Source: Micromonospora sp. 15K316 (GTDB lineage: Bacteria > Actinomycetota > Actinomycetes > Mycobacteriales > Micromonosporaceae). From it: 37,146 bases of DNA. This document shows, one piece after another, positions 17,318 to 25,114 of this stretch. The stretch spans positions 1 through 37,146 of the forward strand of contig NZ_SMKG01000036.1 in assembly GCF_004348525.1 (NCBI RefSeq), written 5' to 3'. Numbering within the stretch: the stretch's first letter is position 1; every line of letters starts with the position of its first letter. The notes beneath the pieces were generated by a model that made no database searches, was not told the origin of the DNA, and saw only the letters and a list, made by a program, of their open reading frames with translations. The position numbers and the translations under genes are program-made.

Positions 17318-18085
17318 TCAGGCGGTGATCAGGGTGCCGATCTTGTCGCCACCGACGGCGCGCACGATGGTGTCCTCCCCCTGCGCGCCGAATACCAGCA
17401 TCGGCAGGCCGTTCTCCATGCAGAGGCTGAACGCCGCCGCGTCCGCCACCCGAAGGTTGCGGCGCAGCACCTCGGAGAAGGTGATCGAGTCGAACTTGCT
17501 GGCGGTGGGGTCCACCCGGGGGTCGGCGCTGTAGACACCGTCGACGCCGTTCTTGCTCATCAGGACCACGTCGGCGTGGATCTCCAGGGCGCGCTGCGCG
17601 GCGACCGTGTCGGTGGAGAAGTACGGCATGCCGGCGCCCGCGCCGAAGATGACCACCCGCCCCTTCTCCAGGTGCCGGATGGCGCGCAGCGGGATGTACG
17701 GCTCGGCGACCTGGGCCATGGTGATGGCGCTCTGTACCCGGGTCTCAATCCCCTCCTTCTCCAGGAAGTCCTGGAGGGCGAGGCAGTTCATCACGGTGCC
17801 GAGCATGCCCATGTAGTCGGCGCGGGCCCGGTCCATGCCGCGCTTCTGCAGCTCGGCGCCGCGGAAGAAGTTGCCGCCGCCGACCACCACCGAGACCTGC
17901 ACGCCCCGACGGACCACCGTGGCGATCTGCCGCGCGATGGCCTGGACGACGTCCGGGTCGACACCGATCGCGCCTCCGCCGAAGACCTCGCCGGAGAGCT
18001 TCAGCACCACCCGACGAGACCGGCCGGGCGGCGGGGCGGTGGGGTCTTCCACCGCCAGCGTCCGGTCACTCACAACCTGCGTCAT
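17318..18085 (-). CDS. pyrH: UMP kinase
   Basis: PyrH phosphorylates UMP to UDP using ATP and belongs to the amino-acid-kinase fold; it forms hexamers regulated by GTP and UTP. The 255-residue reading starts at ATG 18085 ([10 protein letters not shown]). A 20-residue hydrophilic leader precedes [13 protein letters not shown], followed by [49 protein letters not shown] and [18 protein letters not shown] at 18106 is an alternative start with no better ribosome-binding site. It leads the pyrH-frr pair and lies 160 nt downstream of tsf on the same strand. Confidence 0.96.
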   Translation of the reverse strand: MTQVVSDRTLAVEDPTAPPPGRSRRVVLKLSGEVFGGGAIGVDPDVVQAIARQIATVVRRGVQVSVVVGGGNFFRGAELQKRGMDRARADYMGMLGTVMNCLALQDFLEKEGIETRVQSAITMAQVAEPYIPLRAIRHLEKGRVVIFGAGAGMPYFSTDTVAAQRALEIHADVVLMSKNGVDGVYSADPRVDPTASKFDSITFSEVLRRNLRVADAAAFSLCMENGLPMLVFGAQGEDTIVRAVGGDKIGTLITA

Positions 18086-18147
18086 CCGCCCCGCCCTCTC
18101 CCACACCGGCGCGCCCTGCGCCGCATACCGCGAAACTGCCGTTGCCG

Positions 18148-18153
18148 ACCCTA
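18148..18153 (-). promoter_or_regulatory. Candidate -10 box upstream of pyrH
   Basis: TAGGGT reads towards pyrH and lies about 62 nt before its ATG, in the tsf-pyrH gap. No -35 at proper spacing is evident, so this is only suggestive of a promoter for pyrH-frr. Confidence 0.3.
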
Positions 18154-18245
18154 TGGGACGAGGAGGCCGCGGTGCCTGTCACGTACACCGGCGACCTCCT
18201 CGTCGACGTTCCCTGCCCACGGACGCCGCGGCGCCCGGCGGCGGC

Positions 18246-19073
18246 TCAGGCCTGGCCGACCTCGAACCGCACGAAGCGGGTGACCTCGATGCCGGCCTCG
18301 GCCAGCACCTGCCGCACCGACTTCTTGTTGTCGGTCACCGACGACTGCTCCAGCAGGACGAAGTCCTTGAAGAAGCCGTTCACCCGGCCCTCCACGATCT
18401 TCGGCAGCGCCGCCTCGGGCTTGTTCTCCTCGCGGGCGGTCTGCTCGGCGATGCGGCGCTCGGACTCGACGACCTCGGCCGGCACCTCCTCGCGGGTGAG
18501 GTACTGCGGCCGCATCGCGGCGATCTGCATGGCCACGCCGCGCGCGTCGGCGTCGCCCGCCTCGTCGGTCTTGCCGGAGTACTGCACCAGCACGCCGACC
18601 GCCGGGGGCAGGTCCTGGGCCTTGCGGTGCAGGTAGACGGCGGTGGTGCCGTCGAGCTTGGCGAACCGGTTGAGGACCAGCTTCTCGCCGATCTTGGCCG
18701 ACTGCTCCTGGATCAGGTCGGCGACGGTCTTGCCGTCGATCTCGCTGGCGAGCAGCTCCTCGGCGTTGCTGACACCGGACCGGACGCCGTGCTCGACCAG
18801 CTGCTGGGCCAGCGCGATGAACGAGTCGGTCTTGGCCACGAAGTCGGTCTCGCAGTTGAGCTCGAGCAGCGCCTGGCCGGAGTGCGCGATCAGACCGTTG
18901 GCGGCCGTGCGACCGGCCCGCTTGCCGACGTCCTTGGCGCCCTTGACGCGCAGGATCTCGACGGCCTTGTCGAAGTCGCCCTCGGCCTCGGTCAGCGCCT
19001 TCTTGCTGTCCATCATGCCGGCGCCGGTGAGGTCGCGGAGCTTCTTGACGTCCGCGGCGGTGAATTGGGACAT
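18246..19073 (-). CDS. tsf: Elongation factor Ts
   Basis: EF-Ts is the nucleotide exchange factor of EF-Tu. The 275-residue protein has an N-terminal UBA-like domain with [20 protein letters not shown] and [13 protein letters not shown], the core [20 protein letters not shown], and the dimerisation subdomain ending in [20 protein letters not shown]. The ATG is preceded by GAGAGAG. It lies downstream of rpsB across a 135-nt gap that holds a strong hairpin, which may lower tsf expression relative to rpsB. Confidence 0.97.
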   Translation of the reverse strand: MSQFTAADVKKLRDLTGAGMMDSKKALTEAEGDFDKAVEILRVKGAKDVGKRAGRTAANGLIAHSGQALLELNCETDFVAKTDSFIALAQQLVEHGVRSGVSNAEELLASEIDGKTVADLIQEQSAKIGEKLVLNRFAKLDGTTAVYLHRKAQDLPPAVGVLVQYSGKTDEAGDADARGVAMQIAAMRPQYLTREEVPAEVVESERRIAEQTAREENKPEAALPKIVEGRVNGFFKDFVLLEQSSVTDNKKSVRQVLAEAGIEVTRFVRFEVGQA

Positions 19074-19160
19074 GGCTCTCTCTTCGGTGTTGAGACGGCG
19101 TGTGGATGGTCGGAGGTGCCGGTTACCCGGATCCGCGCCGGATGTGCCCGGCCGGGGCGC

Positions 19161-19200
19161 CGCCGCCCGCCGTCGTCGCAGAACGGACGGCGGGGCGGCG
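19161..19200 (-). terminator. Hairpin in the rpsB-tsf gap, possible attenuator
   Basis: Arms CGCCGCCCGCCGTC and GACGGCGGGGCGGCG pair with one bulged G around an 11-nt loop. It sits within 10 nt of the rpsB stop and upstream of tsf on the same strand. It could be a partial terminator or mRNA-stabilising stem between the two genes. Confidence 0.6.
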
Positions 19201-19208
19201 ACGCGCGG

Positions 19209-20039
19209 TCACTCGGCGGCAGCGGCCGCCGGCTGCTCCTGCTCGTCGGCCTTCTTCGGCTCCTCGAGCAGCTCGCGCTCCCACTCGGCCAGCGGCTCGT
19301 CGGAGGCGACACCCGGCTCGGGCTTCTCGTCGGTGCCCCGGCGACGGCCGGAACGGGCGATCAGACCGTCCGCGACGGCGGCGGCGATGACCTTGGTCAG
19401 CAGCTCGGCCGAGCGGATGGCGTCGTCGTTGCCCGGGATCGGGAAGTCGACCTCGTCCGGGTCGCAGTTCGTGTCGAGCACCGCGATCACCGGGATGCCC
19501 AGCTTGCGGGCCTCGTCGACGGCGATGTGCTCCTTCTTGGTGTCGACCACCCAGATCGCGGCCGGGAGCTTCTGCATGTCCCGCAGACCACCCAGGGTGC
19601 GGGAGAGCTTGTCCTTCTCGCGGGAGAGCTGCAGGGTCTCCTTCTTGGTGTAACCGGCGGCGGTGCCGCTCAGGTCACCGAGGGCCTCCAGCTCCTTCAT
19701 CCGCTGCAGCCGCTTGTACACGGTCTGGAAGTTGGTCAGCATGCCGCCGAGCCAACGGTGGTTCACGTACGGCTGGCCGACCCGGGTCGCCTGCTCGGAG
19801 ATCGCCTCCTGGGCCTGCTTCTTGGTGCCGACGAAGAGGATGCTGCCGCCCTCGGCGACGGTGTTGCGCACGAAGTCGTACGCCTTCTCGATGTAGTCGA
19901 GGGTCTGGCGCAGGTCGATGATGTAGATGCCGTTGCGCTCGGTGAAGATGAAGCGCTTCATCTTCGGGTTCCAGCGCCGGGTCTGGTGCCCGAAGTGGAC
20001 ACCGCTCTCCAGCAGCTGACGCATGGTCACGACGGCCAT
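19209..20039 (-). CDS. rpsB: 30S ribosomal protein S2
   Basis: S2 is a late-assembling protein of the small subunit that helps bind S1. The 276-residue protein shows the family landmarks [85 protein letters not shown] and [20 protein letters not shown]. An acidic, Ala/Glu-rich C-terminal tail of about 40 residues is usual in actinobacteria. The ATG has AAGGAG about 7 nt upstream. A -10 box (TACACT) about 175 nt upstream implies a long leader. Confidence 0.98.
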   Translation of the reverse strand: MAVVTMRQLLESGVHFGHQTRRWNPKMKRFIFTERNGIYIIDLRQTLDYIEKAYDFVRNTVAEGGSILFVGTKKQAQEAISEQATRVGQPYVNHRWLGGMLTNFQTVYKRLQRMKELEALGDLSGTAAGYTKKETLQLSREKDKLSRTLGGLRDMQKLPAAIWVVDTKKEHIAVDEARKLGIPVIAVLDTNCDPDEVDFPIPGNDDAIRSAELLTKVIAAAVADGLIARSGRRRGTDEKPEPGVASDEPLAEWERELLEEPKKADEQEQPAAAAAE

Positions 20040-20214
20040 GGGGTACTCCTTGTTGTCCCTGGTTGTCCCGCCCGGCCGGCGGCCGGGCGTCCTGGCGCCC
20101 AGTCGCCGGCCATGGTGGGCCCGACCAAGATCGGGACCAGGGAGGCCGTCGCCCCACGACGAACCGTGGAGAGGGCACGCGAGGTCGACCGCGCGAGGCG
20201 GTCGCCAGTCGACC

Positions 20215-20220
20215 AGTGTA
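20215..20220 (-). promoter_or_regulatory. Candidate -10 box of rpsB, implying a long leader
   Basis: TACACT reads towards rpsB and is a good match to the -10 consensus. A start near 20208 would give a 5' leader of about 170 nt. The leader contains a CGACCGC/GCGGTCG stem at about 20186-20204 and more G/C-rich stems. No strong -35 is visible. Confidence 0.45.
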
Positions 20221-20311
20221 CGCCCCTTGCCCGCTCCGCAGCCCCCGGGTGCGCGGCGGGCCGGCCCGGGTTCCGGCGCGCGAGGCGAACCGCACCGGAG
20301 CCCGGCACCCG

Positions 20312-21598
20312 TCAGCCGGCCGCGAGCGCGGCCGCGACGAAGAGCACCAGGGCCACGGTCAGGTAGGCCGTCGGCGGCCGCAGCCAGCCCCGGCCCCCCT
20401 CGGCCAGGGACAATCCACCGGTACGGAGCCCGTACAGCCCGACTGCGAAGATCGGCAGCCCGGCCACCAGGAAGGTCCCGGCCACGATGCTTCCCGCGGA
20501 GACCGGATCTCCCGTCACGCCGTGCGCCAGCAGGCGCAGCGCCGGGGCCTCGAAGATCAGGACCAGCAGCGCGAAGACGACGGCGAGCACCGGACGGCGC
20601 GTCCGATAGACCCCGTCACCTGTCGGTCGCGCCGGGTCGGGCACGCCACCCGCCAGGTAGGGCGGAAGATCGCCTCGCGGAGCCACGGGCGGCATCACGC
20701 CGGTCGGCACGTCCAACGGGTGCGACGCCTCCCCCCGGCCGCCGTCGACGATCGGATAACCCGCCAGCGGCGACGAGGGTGCCGGCTCGGCGGCCTCGGC
20801 GGGGGCGGCGCTCACGCTCTCTTGCGCCGCCCCCGCGCCCGCCACGTCCCGGACCGCACGTCGCCCGGCCAGGTCGCCCGGAGCCGGTGCGTCCGCATCC
20901 GCCCCCGGCGTCCGTTCCGCCCGGTAACCGGACGACGCGGCCCGCTCGTCGCCGGCCACCCCGAACCGGGTCGCCTCGCCCGGAGCGCGACCACCTCCGC
21001 CCGCGCCGAACCGGCCCGGCTCGTCGAGACGCGAGTTGACCGGGAACCGCGCCGACTGGTCCTCCGCACGCGCCGTCTCGTCGTCCCCGCGCGAGCCCAC
21101 CGGCAGCCGCACCGCCTCACCCGCCGCGCTGAACCGCTCCGGCTCGGCGGCGGCGTGGCGCCGGGACTCCCGCTCCGCCACGCCATGGCGGGAGTCCGTC
21201 GACCCGAACTGGCCGCCGACCGGGTCGGGTCGCCCCGCGTCGGCGTCCACCGCCGGGAAACGCAGCGAGTCGGAGTCGGTCACGCCGAACCGGCCGGCCT
21301 CCGACTCCCCCGCCGCGAACCGGCCGGAGTCGCCCTCCGCCGTACCGCCCCGCCCCGGCCGGTCGGCCGGACCGAGCCGGGCGGGCTCGGCTTCCGCGCC
21401 GAAGCGGCCCGGCTCACGGTACGGGCCGCCGTCGCCGTACCGGGGCTCCTCGGCGGCGCCCCGCTGCTCCGGTACCCGGACCTCCTCGTCCCGGTGGCGC
21501 TCCTCCGCGCCGGGCCACTCCGGCTCGTAGCCGCGACCGCGCTCGTCGGCGTACCAGCGCAATTCCTGATCGTCGGGGTAGCTCCGTCGTCCGTCCAC
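20312..21598 (-). CDS. Membrane protein with long disordered N-terminal domain
   Basis: The product has 428 residues and I do not recognise a named family. Residues 1 to about 330 are hydrophilic and low in complexity, rich in Glu, Ala, Arg and Gly, with a recurring (G/A)RFG or RF(A/P)-type motif every 10-20 residues ([56 protein letters not shown]). The last 95 residues contain three predicted membrane helices: [40 protein letters not shown] and [16 protein letters not shown]. The GTG at 21598 was chosen because a TACGGT -10 box lies 7 nt upstream, as in leaderless genes. It is divergent from yraN and adjacent to rpsB. The C-terminal part may be the conserved functional unit. Confidence 0.7.
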   Translation of the reverse strand: MDGRRSYPDDQELRWYADERGRGYEPEWPGAEERHRDEEVRVPEQRGAAEEPRYGDGGPYREPGRFGAEAEPARLGPADRPGRGGTAEGDSGRFAAGESEAGRFGVTDSDSLRFPAVDADAGRPDPVGGQFGSTDSRHGVAERESRRHAAAEPERFSAAGEAVRLPVGSRGDDETARAEDQSARFPVNSRLDEPGRFGAGGGGRAPGEATRFGVAGDERAASSGYRAERTPGADADAPAPGDLAGRRAVRDVAGAGAAQESVSAAPAEAAEPAPSSPLAGYPIVDGGRGEASHPLDVPTGVMPPVAPRGDLPPYLAGGVPDPARPTGDGVYRTRRPVLAVVFALLVLIFEAPALRLLAHGVTGDPVSAGSIVAGTFLVAGLPIFAVGLYGLRTGGLSLAEGGRGWLRPPTAYLTVALVLFVAAALAAG

Positions 21599-21605
21599 GT
21601 GCGGC

Positions 21606-21611
21606 ACCGTA
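21606..21611 (-). promoter_or_regulatory. Leaderless-type -10 box of the disordered membrane-protein gene
   Basis: TACGGT ends 7 nt before the GTG at 21598, the spacing expected for a leaderless transcript. There is no ribosome-binding site upstream of that GTG. Confidence 0.45.
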
Positions 21612-21768
21612 TGCGAACCGGTTCGGCGGCCCTCATCCCACCCCGGTCCGCGGCGACCGCTCGTACCCGGCTCGCACCCCGTCGTGCCCCGCCCGGCCCG
21701 TGGCGCCCCGCCCGCGCACGTACCGCCCGAGCGACGGTCGACATAGCACGGGACCAGCATGATCGTCC

Positions 21769-21800
21769 GGTTGTGCACAGCGTGGCCGTCGTCCACAACC
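21769..21800. promoter_or_regulatory. Inverted repeat in the divergent region before yraN
   Basis: GGTTGTGCAC (21769-21778) and GTCCACAACC (21791-21800) are inverted copies matching at 9 of 10 positions, with 12 nt between them. Half-site centres are about two helical turns apart, which fits a dimeric regulator bound between the divergent membrane-protein gene and yraN. The half-sites also resemble DnaA boxes (TTGTCCACA) with one mismatch, so the identity of the binder is open. Confidence 0.45.
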
Positions 21801-21851
21801 GGGCCGCGTCGGGATCGCCGGGCAGATGCCCGGGGCGGCATCGTCCCCGGC

Positions 21852-22211
21852 ATGACGACGCGGAACCAGGCGGTCGGTGCGTACGGGGAGAGGTGCGCCC
21901 TCCGGCACCTGATCGCAGCGGGGCTACGCCCGGTGACCCGGAACTGGCGCTGCCCGGCCGGTGAGATCGACATCATCGCCTGGGACGGGCCGGTGCTCGC
22001 CTTCTGTGAGGTGAAGACCCGGCGCGGCGGCGAGTTTGGCAGCCCGGCGGAGGCCGTCGTACCGGCCAAGGCCCGGCGGCTGCGCGGCCTCGCCGCCCGC
22101 TGGCTGGCGCAGACCGGCACGACGGCCGACGAGATCCGCTTCGACGTGCTCTCGGTGCGGCTTCCCGACGCCGGCCCGGCCCGGGTCGAGCACCTGAAGG
22201 GCGCGTTCTGA
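21852..22211 (+). CDS. yraN: YraN family (UPF0102) endonuclease-like protein
   Basis: The product has 119 residues, normal for UPF0102. It has the Holliday-junction-resolvase-like PD-(D/E)XK layout: [20 protein letters not shown] with the first Glu, [20 protein letters not shown] with the D and ExK catalytic positions, and later RFDVLSVRL. It probably acts on DNA, but its cellular role is not settled. The ATG fits the family start, although no ribosome-binding site is apparent. It begins the plus-strand yraN-comM-dprA-xerC run; comM starts 33 nt after its stop. Confidence 0.92.
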   Translation: MTTRNQAVGAYGERCALRHLIAAGLRPVTRNWRCPAGEIDIIAWDGPVLAFCEVKTRRGGEFGSPAEAVVPAKARRLRGLAARWLAQTGTTADEIRFDVLSVRLPDAGPARVEHLKGAF

Positions 22212-22244
22212 GATGGACGATCCCACCGTGGGCGCGGGTGCCCG

Positions 22245-23765
22245 ATGAGTTACGCGAAGGTGCTCTGCGTCGGGCTGGTCGGAGTGGCCGGTCACCTCGT
22301 GGAGGTGGAGGCCGACCTCGCCGCCGGGCTGCCGGCGGTGGTGATCTCCGGGCTGCCGGACACCGCACTGCACGAGGCCCGGGACCGGGTCCGGGCGGCC
22401 GTGGTCAACTCCGGCCAGCGCTGGCCCAACCGCCGCATCACCCTGAACCTGTTGCCGGCCACCCTGCCGAAGTTCGGCTCGGCGTTCGACCTGGCGATCG
22501 CGGCGGCGCTGCTCGGCGGCTCGGGCGAGCTGCCGCTGCTGCCCCTGGAGCGGGTGGTGGTCCTCGGCGAGCTGGGGCTGGACGGCACGGTCCGCCCGGT
22601 GCGTGGGGTGCTGCCGATGGTCGCCGCCGCGGCCCGGGCCGGGATCGAGCGGGTGATCGTCCCGGTGGGGAACGCGGCCGAGGCGGCAGTGATCCCCGGC
22701 GTGCGGGTACGCGCCGTCGACACGCTGCACCGGCTGGTCGCCTTCGTCCGCGACGGCGTTCCGTTGATCGAGCCGCCCGCCGAGGATCCACCGCCGGTAG
22801 GCGACGGGCCCGACCTGGCCGACGTCGCCGGGCAGGAGCTCGGGCGGCGAGCCCTCGAGGTCGCCGCGGCCGGCGGTCACCACCTGGCGCTGCTCGGGCC
22901 GCCCGGCGCCGGCAAGACCATGCTCGCCGAGCGCCTACCGTCGATCCTGCCGGAGCTGGACGACGAGGCCGCGCTGGAGGTCACCGCGTTGCACTCCATC
23001 GCCGGGCTGCTCCCGCCCGGGGGCCGTTTGCTGCGCCGCCCGCCGTTCCAGGCGCCCCATCACACCGCGACCGTGCCGTCGCTGGTCGGCGGTGGCTCCG
23101 GTCTCGCCCGTCCCGGTGCGGTGTCGCTGGCCCACCGCGGGGTGCTCTTCCTCGACGAGGCGCCCGAATTCGGCAAGGGAGCCCTGGAGGCGCTGCGTCA
23201 GCCACTCGAGCACGGCCGGGTCCAGCTCGCCCGCAGCCGGGGCGGTACCGAGTACCCGGCGCTCACGCAGCTGGTCCTGGCGGCCAATCCGTGCCCGTGC
23301 GCGAAGCCCGCCGGAGACGCGTACTGCGAGTGCAGCCCGCTCGCCCGGCGGCGCTACCTCGGCCGGCTCTCCGGGCCGCTGCTGGACCGGATCGACGTGC
23401 AGGTACGGCTGCCGGCGGTACGCGCCGCCGAGCTGATGGCGGGTGCGGGTGACCGGGAGTCGTCGGCGGTGGTGGCGGGCCGGGTGGTGGCGGCCCGCGC
23501 GGCGGCCGCCGAGCGGTGGGCCGGCCTCGGCCACCAGCTCAACGCCCAGGTCCCCGGGCCACACCTGCGCCGGCCGCCGTGGCGGCTGCCCGCGCCCGAC
23601 ACGGCGGAGCTGCGGGCCCGGCTCGACTCCGGCTCGCTCTCGGCGCGGGGCTTCGACCGGGTCATCCGGTTGGCCTGGACCATCGCCGACCTGGACGGCC
23701 GGTCCCGACCGGCCCGCGACGACGTGCTGGAGGCCCTTCAACTGCGAACGGGAGACGCCACATGA
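22245..23765 (+). CDS. comM: YifB/ComM family Mg-chelatase-like AAA+ ATPase
   Basis: The product has 506 residues and the three-part layout of YifB/ComM: an N-terminal Lon-protease-like domain ([20 protein letters not shown] to PVRGVLPM), a central AAA+ core with Walker [20 protein letters not shown] (about residues 217-235), the [19 protein letters not shown] segment and [20 protein letters not shown], and a C-terminal Mg_chelatase_C domain ending in [15 protein letters not shown]. ComM helicases extend recombination during natural transformation in other bacteria; that role here is inference from the dprA neighbour. Its TGA overlaps the ATG of the following short frame (ATGA). Confidence 0.95.
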   Translation: MSYAKVLCVGLVGVAGHLVEVEADLAAGLPAVVISGLPDTALHEARDRVRAAVVNSGQRWPNRRITLNLLPATLPKFGSAFDLAIAAALLGGSGELPLLPLERVVVLGELGLDGTVRPVRGVLPMVAAAARAGIERVIVPVGNAAEAAVIPGVRVRAVDTLHRLVAFVRDGVPLIEPPAEDPPPVGDGPDLADVAGQELGRRALEVAAAGGHHLALLGPPGAGKTMLAERLPSILPELDDEAALEVTALHSIAGLLPPGGRLLRRPPFQAPHHTATVPSLVGGGSGLARPGAVSLAHRGVLFLDEAPEFGKGALEALRQPLEHGRVQLARSRGGTEYPALTQLVLAANPCPCAKPAGDAYCECSPLARRRYLGRLSGPLLDRIDVQVRLPAVRAAELMAGAGDRESSAVVAGRVVAARAAAAERWAGLGHQLNAQVPGPHLRRPPWRLPAPDTAELRARLDSGSLSARGFDRVIRLAWTIADLDGRSRPARDDVLEALQLRTGDAT

Positions 23766-23908
23766 GAGAGCAGAACCATCACACTCCGCGCGGACCTGCG
23801 TCAGGCCCGCACGCGGCGCAGCGGAGCGCGGGGATGAGCGAGCGAGTCATCACTTTCAGCACGGACCTGCCTCCTGCCCGGGCACGGCGCAGCGGAGTGC
23901 GGGCATGA
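23762..23908 (+). CDS. Possible 48-residue coupled ORF between comM and dprA
   Basis: This short frame starts in an ATGA overlap with the comM stop and ends in an ATGA overlap with the dprA start, so it bridges the two genes without a gap. It has no recognised domain and includes an internal second start (MSERVITFSTDLPPARARRS) preceded by GGAG. The DNA is made of two copies of a 54-bp segment with a 71-bp period, each carrying GGAG plus ATGAGCGA. It could be a translated coupling peptide, or simply a by-product of the duplication. Expression is not shown by sequence alone. Confidence 0.4.
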   Translation: MREQNHHTPRGPASGPHAAQRSAGMSERVITFSTDLPPARARRSGVRA

Positions 23909-23915
23909 GCGACCG
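23791..23915 (+). repeat. Imperfect direct repeat of a translation-start segment (71-bp period)
   Basis: Segments 23791-23844 and 23862-23915 align without gaps at about 45 of 54 positions. Each contains CGGACCTGC at the left, CGGCGCAGCGGAG in the middle and an ATGAGCGA start at the right (ATG at 23834 and at 23905, the latter being dprA). The repeat therefore duplicates a ribosome-binding site together with a start codon. Confidence 0.85.
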
Positions 23916-25104
23916 GGAGGAGCGGACGCTGGCCCGGATCGCGCTGGCCTGGCTGACCGAGCCGGGCACCCGGTCGGTGTACCAGCTGGTGGACGGGCTC
24001 GGGCCGGTGGGGGCGCTGGAGCTGCTCCTCGACGGTGGCGCGCCGGACCGGAAGCTCCGCGCCACGGTGGCCGCGCGGATCGCCGGCGGCGACCCGCGTG
24101 CCGTGGCGGCCGAGGCGGTGGAGCGCACCGCGCGGCTCGGCGCGCGCATCGTCACGCCGGAGGACGAGGAGTGGCCGGCCCGCGTGGCCGACCTGCACGG
24201 CCTCCAGCTGTCCGAGGCGTATCGCCGGGTGGACACCGAGACGGCGCCGCCGCTCTGTTTCTGGGTACGAGGTGCCTGGCCGTTGGCCGAGGCGCTGGAG
24301 CGCTCGGTGGCCGTGGTGGGTGCCCGGGCCGCGAGCGGCTACGGCACGCACGTCGCCACCGAGCTCGGCTACGGGTTGGCGGACCGGGACTGGGCGGTCG
24401 TGTCGGGTGGCGCGTTCGGCATCGACGCCGCCGCGCACCGGGGCGCGCTCACCGCCGGCGGGCTCACCGTCGCGGTGCTCGCCTGCGGTGTGGACCGGCC
24501 GTACCCGATGGGCAATGCCGCGCTCTTCGAGCGGATCGCGGAGAGCGGTCTGCTGGTGAGCGAGTGGGCGCCCGGCGCGGATCCGCTGCGGTCCCGGTTC
24601 CTGATCCGCAATCGGGTCATCGCCGCCGGGACGCTCGGAACGGTGGTCGTGGAGGCGGCGGCGCGCAGCGGCGCCACGCAGACCGCGCACCGGGCCCTCG
24701 CCATGAGTCGTCCGACCATGGCGGTGCCGGGTCCGGTCACGTCGGCGATGTCCGTGGGCGTCCACGAGTTGTTGCGGGATCACCCGAAGACCCGCGTGGT
24801 CACCGGTGTGGCACATGTGCTGGAGGAGGTGGGTCGCATCGGTGTGGATCTGGCTCCTCCGGCGCGTGGTCCGGACCGGCCGACCGACCCGCTCGACGAC
24901 GAGGCCGGGTCGGTGTTGGAGGCGATGCCGCGCCGCGGCACGGTGGGCGTGGAGCGGCTCGCGACCCGGGCCGGACTGGACGTCCGGACCACGTTGCGGA
25001 AGCTCTCCCTGCTCGAGGAGCTCACCCTGGTCGTCCGCCGCGAGGACGGTTACGCCCTGCCTCCTCCGGCCCGGTCGACGGCTGCCCGGGCGGCGGGCCC
25101 GTAG
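23905..25104 (+). CDS. dprA: DNA-processing protein DprA (Smf)
   Basis: DprA binds single-stranded DNA and loads RecA in transformation and recombination. The 399-residue protein has a SAM-like N-terminal region (ARIALAWLTEPGTRSVYQLV), the Rossmann-like DprA core (VAVVGARAASGYGTHVATEL, VVSGGAFGIDAAAHRGAL, LACGVDRPYPMGNAALFERI, RFLIRNRVIAAGTLGTVVVE, AVPGPVTSAMSVGVHELL) and a C-terminal winged helix (VLEAMPRRGTVGVERLATRA). The ATG at 23905 has GGAG 7 nt upstream and overlaps the stop of the preceding short frame. The TAG stop (25102-25104) is also the start of the -10 box for xerC. Confidence 0.95.
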   Translation: MSDREERTLARIALAWLTEPGTRSVYQLVDGLGPVGALELLLDGGAPDRKLRATVAARIAGGDPRAVAAEAVERTARLGARIVTPEDEEWPARVADLHGLQLSEAYRRVDTETAPPLCFWVRGAWPLAEALERSVAVVGARAASGYGTHVATELGYGLADRDWAVVSGGAFGIDAAAHRGALTAGGLTVAVLACGVDRPYPMGNAALFERIAESGLLVSEWAPGADPLRSRFLIRNRVIAAGTLGTVVVEAAARSGATQTAHRALAMSRPTMAVPGPVTSAMSVGVHELLRDHPKTRVVTGVAHVLEEVGRIGVDLAPPARGPDRPTDPLDDEAGSVLEAMPRRGTVGVERLATRAGLDVRTTLRKLSLLEELTLVVRREDGYALPPPARSTAARAAGP

Positions 25105-25107
25105 GCT
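25102..25107 (+). promoter_or_regulatory. Leaderless-type -10 box of xerC, overlapping the dprA stop
   Basis: TAGGCT begins with the dprA stop codon and ends 7 nt before the xerC ATG at 25115. No ribosome-binding site precedes that ATG. The arrangement matches the lepB pair at 32473-32478. Confidence 0.5.
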
Positions 25108-25114
25108 CTGCGGC

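Noticed and set aside
17835..20366. Plus-strand open frame of 843 codons opposite pyrH, tsf and rpsB
   Set aside because: It is antisense to three well-defined genes and crosses their gaps; no ribosome-binding site or domain supports it.
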